From: Promerops cafer
Taxonomy: Eukaryota > Chordata > Aves > Passeriformes > Nectariniidae
NCBI GenBank assembly: GCA_013398275.1
Contig: VZSE01006113.1
Location: forward strand, 364,133-428,132
DNA length: 64,000 nucleotides
Direction: 5' to 3'
Positions 13,416 to 25,877 of the stretch are shown one piece after another. The position numbers and the translations under genes are program-made. A model generated the notes under the pieces. That model ran no database searches and had not been told where the DNA came from. It saw only the letters and a program-made list of their open reading frames with translations. Position 1 is the stretch's first letter; each line of letters begins with the position of its first letter.

Positions 13416-15060
13416 ACAAGGGAAAGGATAAAAACAACTTCCATCATATCCCCCTTGGACACTTGTTGATTGCTCCTTGCATCTTCTCTTCAGATTACAA
13501 AAAAATCAGAGGCCATCTCAACATGCATAGTTTAAAACCCTCCTTAGAAGCTAGCAATGCTTTTGGAAAAGAACCCTCCACCTTACTTCATCAGACAGAC
13601 CCTGCCTCTGGTTCAGTAGTCCTTGATCCTCAGGGAAAGTTCATTGACTAGAGAAGTCCAATTAATCAATACCTGATACTTCATGCATTTCACAGTACTT
13701 ACACCAGGCAGCACAGGAAAGCTGCAATGGTCAGCCAGAATTTACATATTAATTATAAGACTACATGCCACACATGATGAAATGACAGTCAACCCAGCTG
13801 GCTAGGAGAAGCAATGAAGATATAAACCAAGAATTAGCATATTTTTGTGCCTGTAATTTTGTTACTCAGTAACTTAATTTTCCATACATATATACTTTCT
13901 GTACTTCCAATACTACACTGCACTTCTCAGACTCCACCTCTCCATTCATTATCAAAGCAAACTTAAGTCGACTCAGAGAGCCAATTAACTGTCAATTTCT
14001 GAAATTCCCAATTACTGCTCAACTATGTTCAGACATAAGGTCCAACAAAAACGTGATCACATTCAAGCTACAGGTCCTAGAACTATGCCATATTTTACCT
14101 ACTCAAATGTAGAGGTGGAAAAGAGGATTTCTGAACTGTTTAGTTCAGATGAATGAAGCCAATGAAGTCAGAGTACACAGGTTGCTTTCCTTTGTCTTAG
14201 CTCATCCAGTATAAATACAACACAGTTTAAGAAAAGTCAACAAAAAAGCCCCAATTAACTCTGACAGATACCACCAGAAATGCTGGCTGGTTTTGAAAAG
14301 CCAAAACTATCGACATTTAAAGGTGTGCCATACTGAAAAGCAAGGTCTATAAAACGCCTAACCTAACCAAGAAGTTTTAAGCAGAAACCTTCTGAATTGG
14401 GATAACTTAACACAAACAAACAAACAAAAAAATCACCACAAAACCAACTACCTACGGCATTTCAGCCATTTCAGGGAGAACAAGGCAAATAAAAAAATAC
14501 TATTGTATTAACATCTTTGTCTTTAGTAGATTATTACTTTTATGTAGGAACAATAAAGTAAAAGTTCAAGTCACACAGAACTGAACATCACTTCAACTTT
14601 AAATGGAGAAAGGGACACCACAGAATCAGAGACACTTCCCACTGCATTTAGTGGTATGAATGTACATGGTCCACATAACTACCAAACACTTCTGCACAAG
14701 CAAAGTTTCTGAATTGCTTTAAATAAAAACTCTTTTATCAGGGGTTCGTGTTCTGGGGAGTTTCTCTTGGCTTTTCTGTGAAATTAGTAAGTAGTACCTG
14801 AAATTCTAAGCATTCAGTAACAGTTGTAAACATGCAGCATTCCCTGTCCCCCACACTGTACTTCCTACACTAAAACCAGAAATCCATTAAAAACTGGTCA
14901 GGAACACTGATGCATGTGTGAGACATCCTTCTAGAGGAAGGAACAAGACCTTCAATCCCTAGGAAAGCCCTGACTGCCTTAAGCAGATCACTCCTTCACT
15001 TTTTCTATGCTGTCTTCCCACACATCACCTACTCTGGGGAGAACTGAGGTCTGCGGGAAG

Positions 15061-15119
15061 AGAAGGGAGGTTGTACTTTGCGCTACGTAAAGAGGGAGGC
15101 TGTACTTTGCACTATGCAA
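15061..15119. repeat. Imperfect tandem duplication, unit ~30 bp
   Basis: Two adjacent copies share GGGAGG-T/C-TGTACTTTGC and end in CTACGTAA and CTATGCAA. They differ by a few substitutions and one base in length, so this is a moderately old local duplication. Confidence 0.65.
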
Positions 15120-15165
15120 TGTTGCAGTTTCAAACAACTTCAGAAGGACAGCTAAATATTAACTT

Positions 15166-15191
15166 GACATTTTCAATCGACATTTTCAATT
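15166..15191. repeat. Two-copy 13-bp direct repeat
   Basis: GACATTTTCAATC is followed immediately by GACATTTTCAATT, one mismatch in 13. Confidence 0.7.
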
Positions 15192-15819
15192 ACCTGTTAT
15201 CTGCCAATATTGAACAACTGTGGTCATACAATGAAATATAAAACAAACTTATTTAGTCAGGAGCAGCAAATCTCAGCTGTCCATAAAAAATCTGATGAGT
15301 TACCAGTTACATTACAAAGTTATGGGATGCCTGCTGCTCCCTGCATTGCTGACACTGCTGGCTTTTTTTTAGCTCTTAAGGCCAGCTCCCTGCAGGCCAT
15401 TCCAGAAAGTTAACCCTTTTTTGTCCAGGAACTGCATAGGGAATGCTGTTTAATAGCTGCTCAATTTACTGCTAAGCTACATTTTCAGTATGTCTCACAC
15501 TGTCACCCAGCTCTGTGCTGTACAGGACTGGTCTTACTGGCTACTTATTGAAGTAACAGAAAAGATGTACTCAGATCTTTATTTAACAAATTTTGCAACA
15601 GATATAACTTACATTAGGAAGTAACAATGGGATCCAATTTTGAAGTAAGTTTTTAGCAGTTGATTGATTTAAGGAAAAAAATTGATTTATAGGAAAAACT
15701 TGTTTCAGACTTCACTTTGACATTTTAATCTAAAATAGAAGACTTCCAACTACTTCTACTTTTCTTCCAGGGCTAGCAAATATAGTATACTAGCTCGTGC
15801 CTGCCCATGCACACTATGA

Positions 15820-16830
15820 GGCTCATTTAGACTGAAAGGGACTTCTGGAGGTTATCCAATCCCATCCCCAACTGAAAGCAAGGCCAACTTTGAAGTCAGA
15901 TCAAATTGCTCAGGGGTCATACCATAGTCAGGTTCTGAATATTTTCAGGCAGAGATTCCACAACCTGTTTCAGTGCTTTATTCTCTGTGTGGGAAAACAT
16001 ACTGCTAACACATTATAGTGATTTTTCTTGTAGCTTGTGTCTGCTGCCTCTTATCCTTTCCCTTTGCATAGCTAAGGAGAACCTGTCTTCATTTTTCCTC
16101 TCACTGCCTATTAAACAGTGCCAGCAGCAATTAGGATGCCTCACTTCACACATTTCTCAAGGCTGAACAAACTCACTCTTCCAGCCCTCTTCATACATCC
16201 TGTGGTGACTCCCCATCTCAGTGACCTTTCACAGGCACCTCAGCATCTGCCTCACATTTGGGAGCACAAAACTGTGCATGGTACTTTTGATGCAGTCTCA
16301 CAAGCTCCAAATAGTAGAGGTCCAAATTGCTTCTTTCAACTGGCTGAGCATGCCCAGTGTGCTCTTCCTCTTATGCACCTCAAAGGCATGTACTGTCCCA
16401 CAAGGACCCTTATGCTCTTTCCTGTAAAGGTACCTGTCACCAGTCTGCACCACATCTCTGCTGCTGCATGGCATCATCCCCCCCAAGAGAGACTTGGCTT
16501 GGCACTTGCTTTTGAATTCTACAAGGTCTCTAACAGTTATTTCTGACCTCTGGACATCCCACTCAATTAACCCCAGTCTCCAACAGATGAATTGACCCTC
16601 ACAGTCATCCACAGTATCCACAAACTTGCTTTAAGTGCCTCACAACCTGGAAGAGAGGTCAGAATGCAGACAAACTGCCCCTGCACTGGTGCCACCAGTG
16701 ACAAGCCTCCAGACGGACTCCATACAGCTGATCAGAACCTTCTGAATTCAGCAGGACACACAAATTTTTACCCATCTAATAATCCACTTCCCAAAACATA
16801 TCTCACCAGTTTAGCTAAAAGGAAATATTA
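15820..16830 (-). mobile_element. CR1 retrotransposon copy, ~1 kb, degenerate
   Basis: Inverse-orientation CR1 running from its 3' UTR into the C-terminal part of ORF2. Landmarks on the + strand are GGGACTTCTGGAGGTTATCC, AAAGCAAGGCCAACTTTG, GAGATTCCACAACCTG, TTTCTCAAGGCTGAAC, ACAAACTTGCTTTAAGTGC and a final segment corresponding to the antisense of the ORF2 C-terminal region. The order is collinear with the CR1 consensus, but divergence and stops are heavy. Open frames here (for example 16118-16546) are residues of the element and do not represent a gene. Confidence 0.75.
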
Positions 16831-17277
16831 GGAAATCCTATTAAAAACCCCTTAAGGTTAATAACACTCAATGTTCCTCCTTTGTCCGGTGTCTTGTCCC
16901 ATGTACTTACAGCAATCAATTCAGGACTTCTTTTCACAGCAGGCTCAGATTGTGGAGACACTACCATAACTGCTCTTCCTCACTTCACTGCAGTTTTCAC
17001 CTATTTGTAGCCACATCAATTTATTATACCTAAGCCATGTCTCTTGAGACTCAGAATACACAGCTGTAGAGTAGCTCTGGAAATTCATCACAAAAAAGCT
17101 TTCACTAACAGTTCTACAGAGTCACATAGTCCTCACCTCTTTCTGTAAGGTAGAACACTCTGCAGAATCGTTTAAAGATTTTCCATGAAGCTTACACAAA
17201 TCTGTTTCTCCGCAAAAGACTACGTTCTGATTTATCAGGAGGTAGCAAAAATTAAATATTCAGGTGGAAACATTGAT
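16831..17277. other. Intron 1 stretch without recognised genes
   Basis: Short AT-rich spacer between a CR1 copy and an LTR-like block. Nothing is recognised in it. Confidence 0.5.
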
Positions 17278-17941
17278 AGTCCTGGGGTGACTTTATGATG
17301 CTTGTATCCCCAGTCGTCTGTTCTGTTTATGCTGGATATTAAGTTCTGCACCTTTAAGACTGGTTCCAAGAGCAAAAGGGGAGGGAAGAAGAAGCGTGAA
17401 GTTTGTTTTCAGAAACTGCACTCACTCCTCCACACTCCTGTGCCTGGACTGTGGTGTCTGCAGAACAGACAGACAGAGGGACAGAGCTCTCCTTCGCTTT
17501 TTTTTCAGTTAGTTTTAGCTAGCTGAGGCAGAGAAGTTCCCTGGACTGTGGTTTTTCTTTCCCTTGGAACTGTTTGCAGCTGCTCTGGACTGAACACCCA
17601 GAAGAGCACCAGCAGCTCACACCTGTGCCCCACCAGGACCTGGCCTGGGCCACGGCGTTTCCAGTGCCAGAGGGACTGATAACAGACTGAGTGAGCCAAG
17701 CTACAGCCCACAAAGGGGACTTTCTGAGTTTGTCATCTCTTCGGAGCAGTGAGAGGTTTTATTGTTTAATATTGTTCTTTTTTTTGTGCTGGGAATGCTC
17801 TGCCTGTTAAATAAACAGGTTTTTTCCACTTTTCTCCAAAGAAATCTTTTCCTGAACCAGTTGGGGCAGGGGCTGCTTGAATTTGCTTTCTAGAGGAACC
17901 CCTTTGGAGGTTTTCTCCCAAATTTGCCCTAAACCAGGACA
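17278..17941 (+). mobile_element. Probable solo LTR of an endogenous retrovirus
   Basis: A ~660-bp non-coding block with LTR-like ends. The left end, AGTCCTGGGGTGAC, looks like a mutated TGTCCTGG, and the right end, AAACCAGGACA, is its imperfect inverse. There is an AATAAA signal at about 17810, followed by a U5-like T/C-rich stretch. The composition, including a local GC increase at 17500-17720, differs from flanking intron sequence. No clear target-site duplication is visible and the left dinucleotide is mutated, so the element is old. Orientation is inferred from the polyadenylation signal. No internal viral genes are present. Confidence 0.6.
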
Positions 17942-18009
17942 TACATCAATTGTGATAAAAAAAAACCTTACTATTTTACAGCTGTTGAACTTAACAGTTG
18001 TGTTATACA

Positions 18010-18080
18010 TATAGAATCACAGAATGGTTTGGGTTGGAAGGGACCTGAAGGATTTGAACTAGACCATACAAGCCACATGC
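18010..18080 (-). mobile_element. CR1 3'-terminal fragment
   Basis: ATAGAATCACAGAATGGTTT followed by GGGTTGGAAGGGACCTGAAGG is the diagnostic avian CR1 3' end in inverse orientation. Only about 70 bases are recognisable. It is less diverged at its terminus than the larger copies to its left. Confidence 0.8.
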
Positions 18081-21000
18081 AGAAGCCTGAACTACCTCTG
18101 TTACCTCAAACGGCTACACAGAACTTAGCATGCTTCATCCTATACACCCTATTCTGGATAAATGGCTGTATTACACTTGCTAGTTACCAGAGATAGATTA
18201 TTTTATGCTACCTCAGTTACCAGTAACACATGGAAAACTTAACAGGATGCATGTAAATTTCCCAGAAAGTGATTAACAGTATGGTCACAACCATCAATTT
18301 CTCATAATTGATTACTTTAGAACTACAGTGTCTTTTTAAATGATACAGTACCTTAATGAAGTCATAATAACATTACTTCTGTTTCAAGAAAGTTTATCTG
18401 TTGAACTCAAAAGTGCGTTTAAGTGTTTAAAACACAAGAACCACAGCACTGGTGAAGGGATGAGAGGTGGGTTTTTATAATGCAATTATCAACCTTTACA
18501 AATATATCAAGAAATTATATCAAGCTTAACAGCTCTTGACTTCCCTTCTCCAACCGTTAGCAATCAACCTTAGCAGAGTTAGTTATTCATTCTGGCAAGG
18601 GCCAACAGTCGATGCTGGAGAAATTAAAGGAATTTGGGGAAAGAAATTACCCCAAGTTATACATGAGTCAGAAGTCTTGCTCTAAGTTAATCTGTTGCTA
18701 TGAAGAAGTTACTTGGTATTTGATGTGATTTAACTTATACTTGACTAAAGTTACTGTTTTTCTACCAAATTATATACACTGAAAAGAAATTAAGTTACCC
18801 ATCTTGAACATGTCAACTTCATATGCTTTCTCCAGCATCTCTTCATCCAATAGGCTGGTTTTGGTTATGCTTGTCCCAGCAATAATTTGTTTTCAGCTTA
18901 TACCAATACACCACATACAGCATGGGTGATATTTCAAGTAAAAACGCAACAGAAGTGGGCAAAGAAAGCCCACGCAATACAGGAGTAAGAAAAAGTTAAA
19001 TCCAACACTAATCTGTAATCTTCTAACTGAGGGGCTAATAAAAATAACAAATCCAAAAGTAACCAATAAATTCATCAAGCTAGCTCTGTTGGTTTTTTCC
19101 CACTCATCTGTACACATATCAGCTATGGAGACCTGCTTGACTAGTCTTTATTCACCTTTAGCAGGAGATTGCCATTTGAATGACTCCAAATTTTGCACAT
19201 GCCACTGCATTACACTGATACCACCAGCACCTGCCAAGTATTCAAAACAACAGTCACTTTCACAAAACATTCTGCTCTGTACAAACTAATCCCAGGACTA
19301 GTTTAAGAGCTATCATGTTATACAAACCTTGACTAATGGAAAAGGAGAAAACAATGAATCCCTGTAGACATATAATGTTATCTTAAATGCCAGATAATGA
19401 AAATCTGATGTGGGAAGGGGGTCGGGGAAGGGAAATGGGCAAGAGCTGTCTACTGCTGCAGATAATCTTCGTATCCCTGTCAACTCAAGAGTTATATTTG
19501 GCTAGCCTTCACACTGAGAGTAAAATGGATGCTATTTTACACTATTCAAAAATTAAAATTGCTTTTACTCCTGTACACTACTTGAAAAACAACTGAAAAG
19601 AAGCAGAAACACTGAACAAAAGAATGCAGCTATGATAAAAGAGGATTGTCTGGAAGCTTGTTACTGCTCTTCATTACCTGAACTAAAAGTGACCTTCTTG
19701 ATAACATGCTAAACTTTACCTACCTTTACCTTCCCATACACTTGGAAAAACCAAGGTAAAAGGATAGAGGACATCAACAGAAGCTTTAAGACTTGAAAGA
19801 TTTTTTCATTCCTGCTGCTAATTTTCTTCTATTGCTAACTTATGGACAGAAAGACCAGTTTTTGGGTTCACATTTGAAACAGACCAAAGTGTGAGAGTTA
19901 ATTACCTGCAAAGGAACTCCTGAAGCACTCATGTATTGGATAACATAAAAAAGTTGGTTTTGTGTTTTCACCATGACTTGGAAGTTGTGCTACACCTCAA
20001 AGCTCTTCATCATGAGCTTATGCACTAAGCTGGGTAATAAGCAACCATGAGCCACCTTTTCTAGAATCAATGCAAATATTGTCCACGAGCCCCCTCAGGA
20101 GCCTCACTCATACAAGCCTCCACCTGCTTTTAATGCGCTGTTTTACACCTTCACCACCCAGGACATCCAGCCGAGCAAGACAAGCTTTCACCCAACAGCT
20201 TTATCATCTCTCCCCACGACAGAGACAGAACATAACAATTATTTCCCCTGACACAGCCTTTACTGCACCTCACTCTTTATTTCCTTCTCATATATTTCCT
20301 TGCATTTTTTTTCCACATTCAGCTATTCCCACCTTTTCTTTCTTTGCTTTTTTTGTGAATTCTTGACATACTCAGATAATACTCTTTTCTAGGCAATCCT
20401 TCTGCTTTCTAACCAGGAAAAAATAGTAATGATCCCTTTACCCTTAACAAGAAAGCTTGATCAACTTATTTCATGCCTAATCAAAAATTCACCATCTCCA
20501 TCCTCTCAATAAAATACCTTACTTCATTTCAGATACCTATGAACTCTGAGGCACTGAATACAAGTGCCCTTCAAATAATGCTCAAAAATCTTGTTTTAGA
20601 CAGGCTAACCCTAAAGAAAACAAACCATAGAAACACAGAAGAGTTTTGGATAAAGGTACCTTTAAAGACCATATATCCCTCCACATCTAATGACCACAAA
20701 ACCCAAGAACATGTGGCATAAAAAAAGTAATAATAACTAAATAATTGCACCCCTACCTATTTTTCACTTAGCAAATCTGGTCAGTCACTTCCAACTATCA
20801 GTTGCCTTAGAAAATTCCTGACAAACTTCTGCATAACAATCCACATACCAATCGAAACAGAAGTCATCAGGGCAAAAAAACCAACCAACAAAAGTTCCAG
20901 TAATCCTCATTCAATACAACACATTAATTCAAAGCTGGAAACAAGAAGTACAAACACAAACAGTGCTAAAGCAAAGTAATTTGCCATTACAGAGCCACTT

Positions 21001-24000
21001 CTAAGAAGCAGTGTATGGGGGCTCCAGAGCAAGCAGACAACACACACAATCTCAGCATTCTCACTTCTTTGCACACACATCCAAGCAGTCTGCAGCCATA
21101 CCTTCTGATAAAGAGCCGTTTGGACAAAGCTGAATTCAGCCACACAACAGCAGGTCAGGCCACCTCCACAGCAACAGGCAGGTGTAACACCAGATGCAAA
21201 GTTTATTGCTCTTCAACAGATAACCTAATCAACACTACAAAATGACAACATTTACCAAGAGCACTGCAGGTAGCTGGCACTTAGCAAGATCTTCTGTGTA
21301 CCAGGTTTTGTTTTTCTCTTACCTTAATTTCATTCACTCTAGATTTTGTTTCTACAAATTAAAATTCAGACTTTTTATTCTAGAGTTTCCAACCTATTTT
21401 TCCTTTGAGCTCCACAAATGCTCCACTCACTAGCCCCACACACTGCTTTCTGAAGCAATACACTCCCAACTCCTTTTCCCTTCTCACATCAGATGCAATT
21501 TACATCAGATTGTGCCTACCTTAAAAGCTCTACTACCGGCACCTGAAGGGTAATCAACTGGCACAGGTGCTCTATAAAGTTTACATATTTTTGCTTCTCC
21601 TGCTACTAAACAGTCCTTAGTTTCTCAACATCACCCTGTCAGCAACACTACATAAAAGGGATCAGAAAGAAAACAACCTGGGTTTGACCATATTTGACCA
21701 AGAATACTTGACTCTCTAATCTCAGAAAAAGTAAATCCTGCTAGAACTACCTTTTTTTTCACTATCAAACAGTATTCATATTTGATGACATAAAATTAGG
21801 TTAAGAAGGCAAGAGAGAAACACTGTTTAAATCAAGTAGCTGTTCAACTTTTATGTAGCACAAGTGGCCAAACAACCATCACAATTCTTTTACCATACTC
21901 CAAGCATTCAGACCCTAACTCAAATAACATTGTATTTCATTTTCATATATATGTGAGTTCTTGCACACCAAAAGCACCACAGTGTAACAGTAACATTGAA
22001 AATGACAGACTTAACACAATGAAACAGCTAAGAATTCTTTCAAAAGATCACACCTCATATTCCAATGAGTTATCCTCAAGCACAGGCTGGACAAACTTCT
22101 GGCAACTTTAAAAAAAATTTTTGTTAATTATCAAACAATCCAGGTTTAAACTCTCCTATCTGTTGCTCTTACCAGTGCAGCTGCTCTGTTTCTTCACACA
22201 GCAGTTTCATACATTGCCTAACCTACTACATGGTTCACCACTATTTCATTCCAACTTTTCAAATACCTTCTATAGCATTCCTATTCCTTCTTTCACTGCT
22301 GCCATATTGCTTCACCAAACACCTGTTCAAATGGGCATTTATTCCCATACCATTTTCAAAAAATAAATGCATATTTAGACATGGATTTCTAAACTATTAA
22401 CAGAACATCTAACATACAATGAGGAAAAAACACAATCTGTTGTCTTTCTGATTACTCTACTACATCTTCCCATTTCCAGGTTAGTAACCTGCTTTGTTTG
22501 ACATTCTAATTTGCCATGACTTCACCTGAAAAATTAGTAAAAAGGTTTCTAGTCATATGGTTCTTGTCAATAACTACTTGGGAATTTTATTTTTTTTAAA
22601 TTATTTTTGTACATGGTACACTGCACTTTTATATTATCTACAGCTTTATAACCCAATCATTCCAGCTCTACTACCAGTCTGCAGTTCTGTATTCCAGGCT
22701 GCCTTAAGAAAAAAAATTCACTGGGATCTTAGAAGAAATGTATACTTCTTTATCTAGCCTTACTGAGAAGCTTAACATAGCCAGCAATTTACATTGAAAA
22801 AAAATTATTTCTTCAACAAAATACCTGAAAAATGCATCTTGAATGTCTTTCTATTCACTTCACTTTATGGTTCTGCTTATTTTTAATTCACGCTTACATT
22901 CAAAATAATTTTGCAAAAAACTTTTCACTGTGTGCAAACTAATGAGGCACTGGAATTATAAGGAATTCGTTATCTAGTAGCAAACAGGTCCTCATTTACA
23001 GCATAGCTGAAAATATTTGCTGCAACGCAAAATAAGTTACTTTATAGATTAAAGGTTAGGATGATGCATCTTATGGATGCCATACTGTCCCCTAGTTCAA
23101 AGTTACACTAGTTTGACCATGTAAGTTTAGTTTCACTGTGTGCTGTTTGACAGGGAAGTGGAAGTAGTACTTGTACATATAACCTGAAGACAGTAGTCTT
23201 GCTTTCGTAAAAGAAGCAGCATTTATTAAAGCAGGTCTATTTTTACTCAAAAATAGAAAAGTTGCTGTTATTTCAGATTCCTGATATATCTTCTCTTCCC
23301 TCCTTCAGCTTTTTGGTGTGAGTGTTGAGAAGTTTTTGGCAATATTTCTCTGAGTAATTACAACTCAAATCATTGTTTCTAACTGTCAATCAAAATGACT
23401 GGATAACAATTGATTTGATTTTGTAGTGACTTTATTCTACTACGGCTGGGATTTTTTGCGGTACCATTTTCAAATCTTCCTTTTGCTAGCATTATCAGAA
23501 TTGGCTGAGTAGCAGGACAAAAGGCAACCAAAAGTAATAAGCCGTTTTGGGCTCCACCAACATGTAAACATGCTCAAAATATATTTATGAGCACTCTTAA
23601 GAGCCACAGTAATAATATTTTTCCTTCATAGTCACATGTTACAGTTACAGAAATAATGAAAACAACCGTGGGAAATTTCAAGGTGAAAACCTATGATATT
23701 GACAAAAAAACTCTTCCCCTTTGATTACCTCAAAGTCCAGAAGTCCAAAGCAGTTTTTCAATGTTTCCCTTTTATCCAGAGATTATACTTCAAAACTTTG
23801 TGCTCGAAGAACAAAATTATTTCAACACAACATTGCCGCTTCTGGCAGATATTCTGAAGTATTATAAGTCAAGTTCAACTTATGCAAAAAAAAAATCTGG
23901 GAAGACTGACACCCGAATTACACTCATCAAGACTAAAATGGTTGAGTCGCTGTATGACACTAGGCACAGATGCTTTTAGCTTCATTGTTACGATTAACTT

Positions 24001-24659
24001 CACATTTAGATGTAAAAATAGCTTGTCAAGGTTATGTCAAGTCTGCAACTTCACTTTTTTAATTGCAAAAGAGCAGAAATAACCCTGAACAAAGGGAGGG
24101 GAGAAAAGTGCAAGCGCAAAAAGTTTGCCAACCATATGAAAACTAAGTCTTCAAGCCTTAAAGTTTGAAATGTGATGCCTTCTCAATATTTACAAACTTA
24201 GTAACAATCATCTTTTTTGAAAGCTACATCATTGCCAGAGGGGGGAGACTATTACATGCACAAGCACAATCCTACAGCGCCTCAACTCCCTCCCTGAGAA
24301 AGCATTTCTCAGATACTACACAAGTGTTTTACGGCGGCATGGCTTGCTCGTTCCTGGGTATTTTTATCACATGAACCTCCAGAGACTACCTCCTCTAACT
24401 TGTTCCTCCTTCATTAAAGAGGGAAGGGACACAGCGTCTCCTATAATAAAATATCCTTGCCAACTATTCATTACTGCATTAGGAATACAACGGCAGGATG
24501 AGGGTTTTCGATTTGCTCTTGTCCAAGTCTACTTTTATCCCCTCATCTTCCGCTGCTGTAAAAAATGACACTATGCACACTACACCGCATGCAGTACAAC
24601 ACAAATAAATAAATAAATAAATTCCTGCTCAGTTTCCAACTGCTACGTCGCTTGTTTGT
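18081..24659. other. Intron 1 stretch without recognised genes
   Basis: AT-rich sequence up to the CpG island. An (AAAT)n run occurs at 24602-24621. No exon, RNA gene or mobile element is recognised; a few frames of 60-98 codons look like chance. Confidence 0.6.
24602..24621. repeat. (AAAT)n microsatellite
   Basis: Five uninterrupted copies of a CAAATAAAT-type tetranucleotide just outside the CpG island. Confidence 0.85.
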
Positions 24660-25481
24660 TCCCCACAGGAAGATGAACGGGAAGGGGGGGTCGGTGATGG
24701 CATTTTCCTACGGGTGGTCACGCCAAGGCCGGCGGGGCCCCGCACCGCGGTGCCCCCGGCAGCAGCTGGTCAGGATGCGGGTGATGTTGAGTAAGCACAC
24801 GATCCCACCTCAGCGGCAGCGGCGAGCGACCCAACACCGAAACCAGCACGGGTTTCACCCTCAGTGAGAGGGAACAACGACACAGCCCACATCGCCAGAG
24901 GCAAAGAGCGAACTATTCCTCCCCCCAGGCGCACCCGGCTAACACCAAGATCCTTGTGTCCTTCCTACTGGATGGGAAAGGAGAAGGGGGGGGAAGCGCC
25001 CGTGAATTCCCGCAAACAAGCGAAATCCCGCCGCTCAGGACGGGAATTACAGCGGATAACCTGCCGTCCACCGAGGGAAGCCCCAGCCACGGAGAGCAAA
25101 CCTCCCTTGCTGCCCCACCCGGGCCGCGGCCACCCCAGCCAGACCGCCAGGGAAACTTGGCCTCCCGGGACACCCGCTCTCCCCGCGGCGGCCGCAGCGG
25201 ATGTTCCCGGAGGAAAGAGTCCACGGGTCTCCGCGGTGCACGCTCCGGTTCGGACCCCGCCTCGCATCCCTCCCTCCTCCACCATCCCGGCCACGTTCTG
25301 CCCGGTTCTTCCCGCGGAGGGCGGCCGGCGGCCCCCGGCACCCCTCCCCGCCACCGGGCGCCACACAAAGTTTCCCTCAACTCGGCCGCGTCCCCCGGCG
25401 CTGCCGGGGCTCGGGTTTCTCTCCTCCTCTTCCTCCACCCGCCCCCCTCACCCGTCCGCCAAGGGGAAAAGTTCCACTTAC

Positions 25482-25686
25482 TGCAGCAGAAACGAGAGAA
25501 AACCAGCCCCAGCAGCCCCAATCCCGGCCCAGGAGGCACCGCCGAACGTAGCAGCCGCCGCCGCCGCTGCCACCACCGGGGGAAGGAACCGCCACCAGCC
25601 GCTAGGAAAAGTTCCTGGCGGGCGGGAGGAGGCGGCGAAGGAGGGAAACCAGCAGCAGCCTCCGCAGCGGCTCCAGCCCCTGCCAT
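25482..25686 (-). CDS. NECTIN3: NECTIN3 exon 1: start codon and signal peptide
   Basis: First coding exon of nectin-3, a single-pass immunoglobulin-superfamily adhesion receptor of adherens junctions. The exon encodes 68 residues plus the first base of the next codon. It begins MAGAGAAAEAAAG, passes through an arginine-rich stretch (RWWQRRRRLLR, residues 37-47) and ends in a hydrophobic segment GLGLLGLVFSRFCC (residues 55-68). It stops at a consensus donor, GTAAGT (minus strand, 25481-25476), in phase 1. Spliced to exon 2 it reads FSRFCC-S-ALAGPVV, which agrees with the end of the known nectin-3 signal peptide (FSRLC-G-ALAGP). The chosen ATG has a strong Kozak context (A at -3, G at +4). The frame stays open upstream to another Met at 25914, so the exact start is uncertain. 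Frame and donor are seen directly; the identity comes from the family. Confidence 0.85.
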
Positions 25687-25795
25687 GCTCCGGGCTTGGC
25701 TCGCAGTCGCCGCCGCTACGACGCCCGGCCAGTCCCACCCGGTCCCGCTGCCCGCGCCACCGGCGCCTCCCCACACGGTGCCTGTGTCACTGAGC

Positions 25796-25805
25796 GGGGC
25801 GGGGC
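25796..25805. promoter_or_regulatory. GC box (Sp/KLF-type site) in the NECTIN3 promoter
   Basis: GGGGCGGGGC, an Sp1/KLF consensus, lies about 110 bases upstream of the chosen start codon. A second GC-box cluster (CCCGCCCCGCCCC) lies near 26088-26100. Motif seen directly; occupancy is inference. Confidence 0.5.
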
Positions 25806-25849
25806 GCGCCGCTCCCGCCCTCTCAGAGCGGGCCGCACCCCCCGCCGCA

Positions 25850-25877
25850 GGGAGGGGGGGGAGCGGGGGAAGGCGGG
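25850..25877 (+). promoter_or_regulatory. G-quadruplex-prone G tract in the promoter
   Basis: Four or more G runs (GGG, a run of eight G, a run of five G, GGCGGG) lie within 28 bases about 165 bases upstream of the NECTIN3 start codon. They are on the strand that is template for NECTIN3. This satisfies the usual G4 spacing rule; folding is inference. Confidence 0.45.

Larger units (their letters stand above)
13416..15819. other. Intron 1 stretch without recognised genes
   Basis: AT-rich non-coding sequence. It contains a short (AAAC)n run near 14411-14430, an imperfect ~30-bp tandem duplication (15061-15119) and a 13-bp direct repeat (15166-15191). Nothing else is recognised. Confidence 0.6.
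1393..25481 (-). other. NECTIN3: NECTIN3 intron 1 (~24.1 kb)
   Basis: This phase-1 intron separates the signal-peptide exon from the V-domain exon, with donor GTAAGT at its 25481 end and acceptor TTTTAG at its 1393 end. Long first introns are usual for nectin genes. It contains CR1 fragments, an LTR-like block and simple repeats, listed separately. No further exon was recognised in it on either strand. Sense- and antisense-frame reading frames inside it are short and resemble no known protein, apart from decayed CR1 coding sequence. Confidence 0.85.

Noticed and set aside
16118..16621. Frames of 107-142 codons on both strands
   Set aside because: They lie wholly inside a degenerate CR1 copy.
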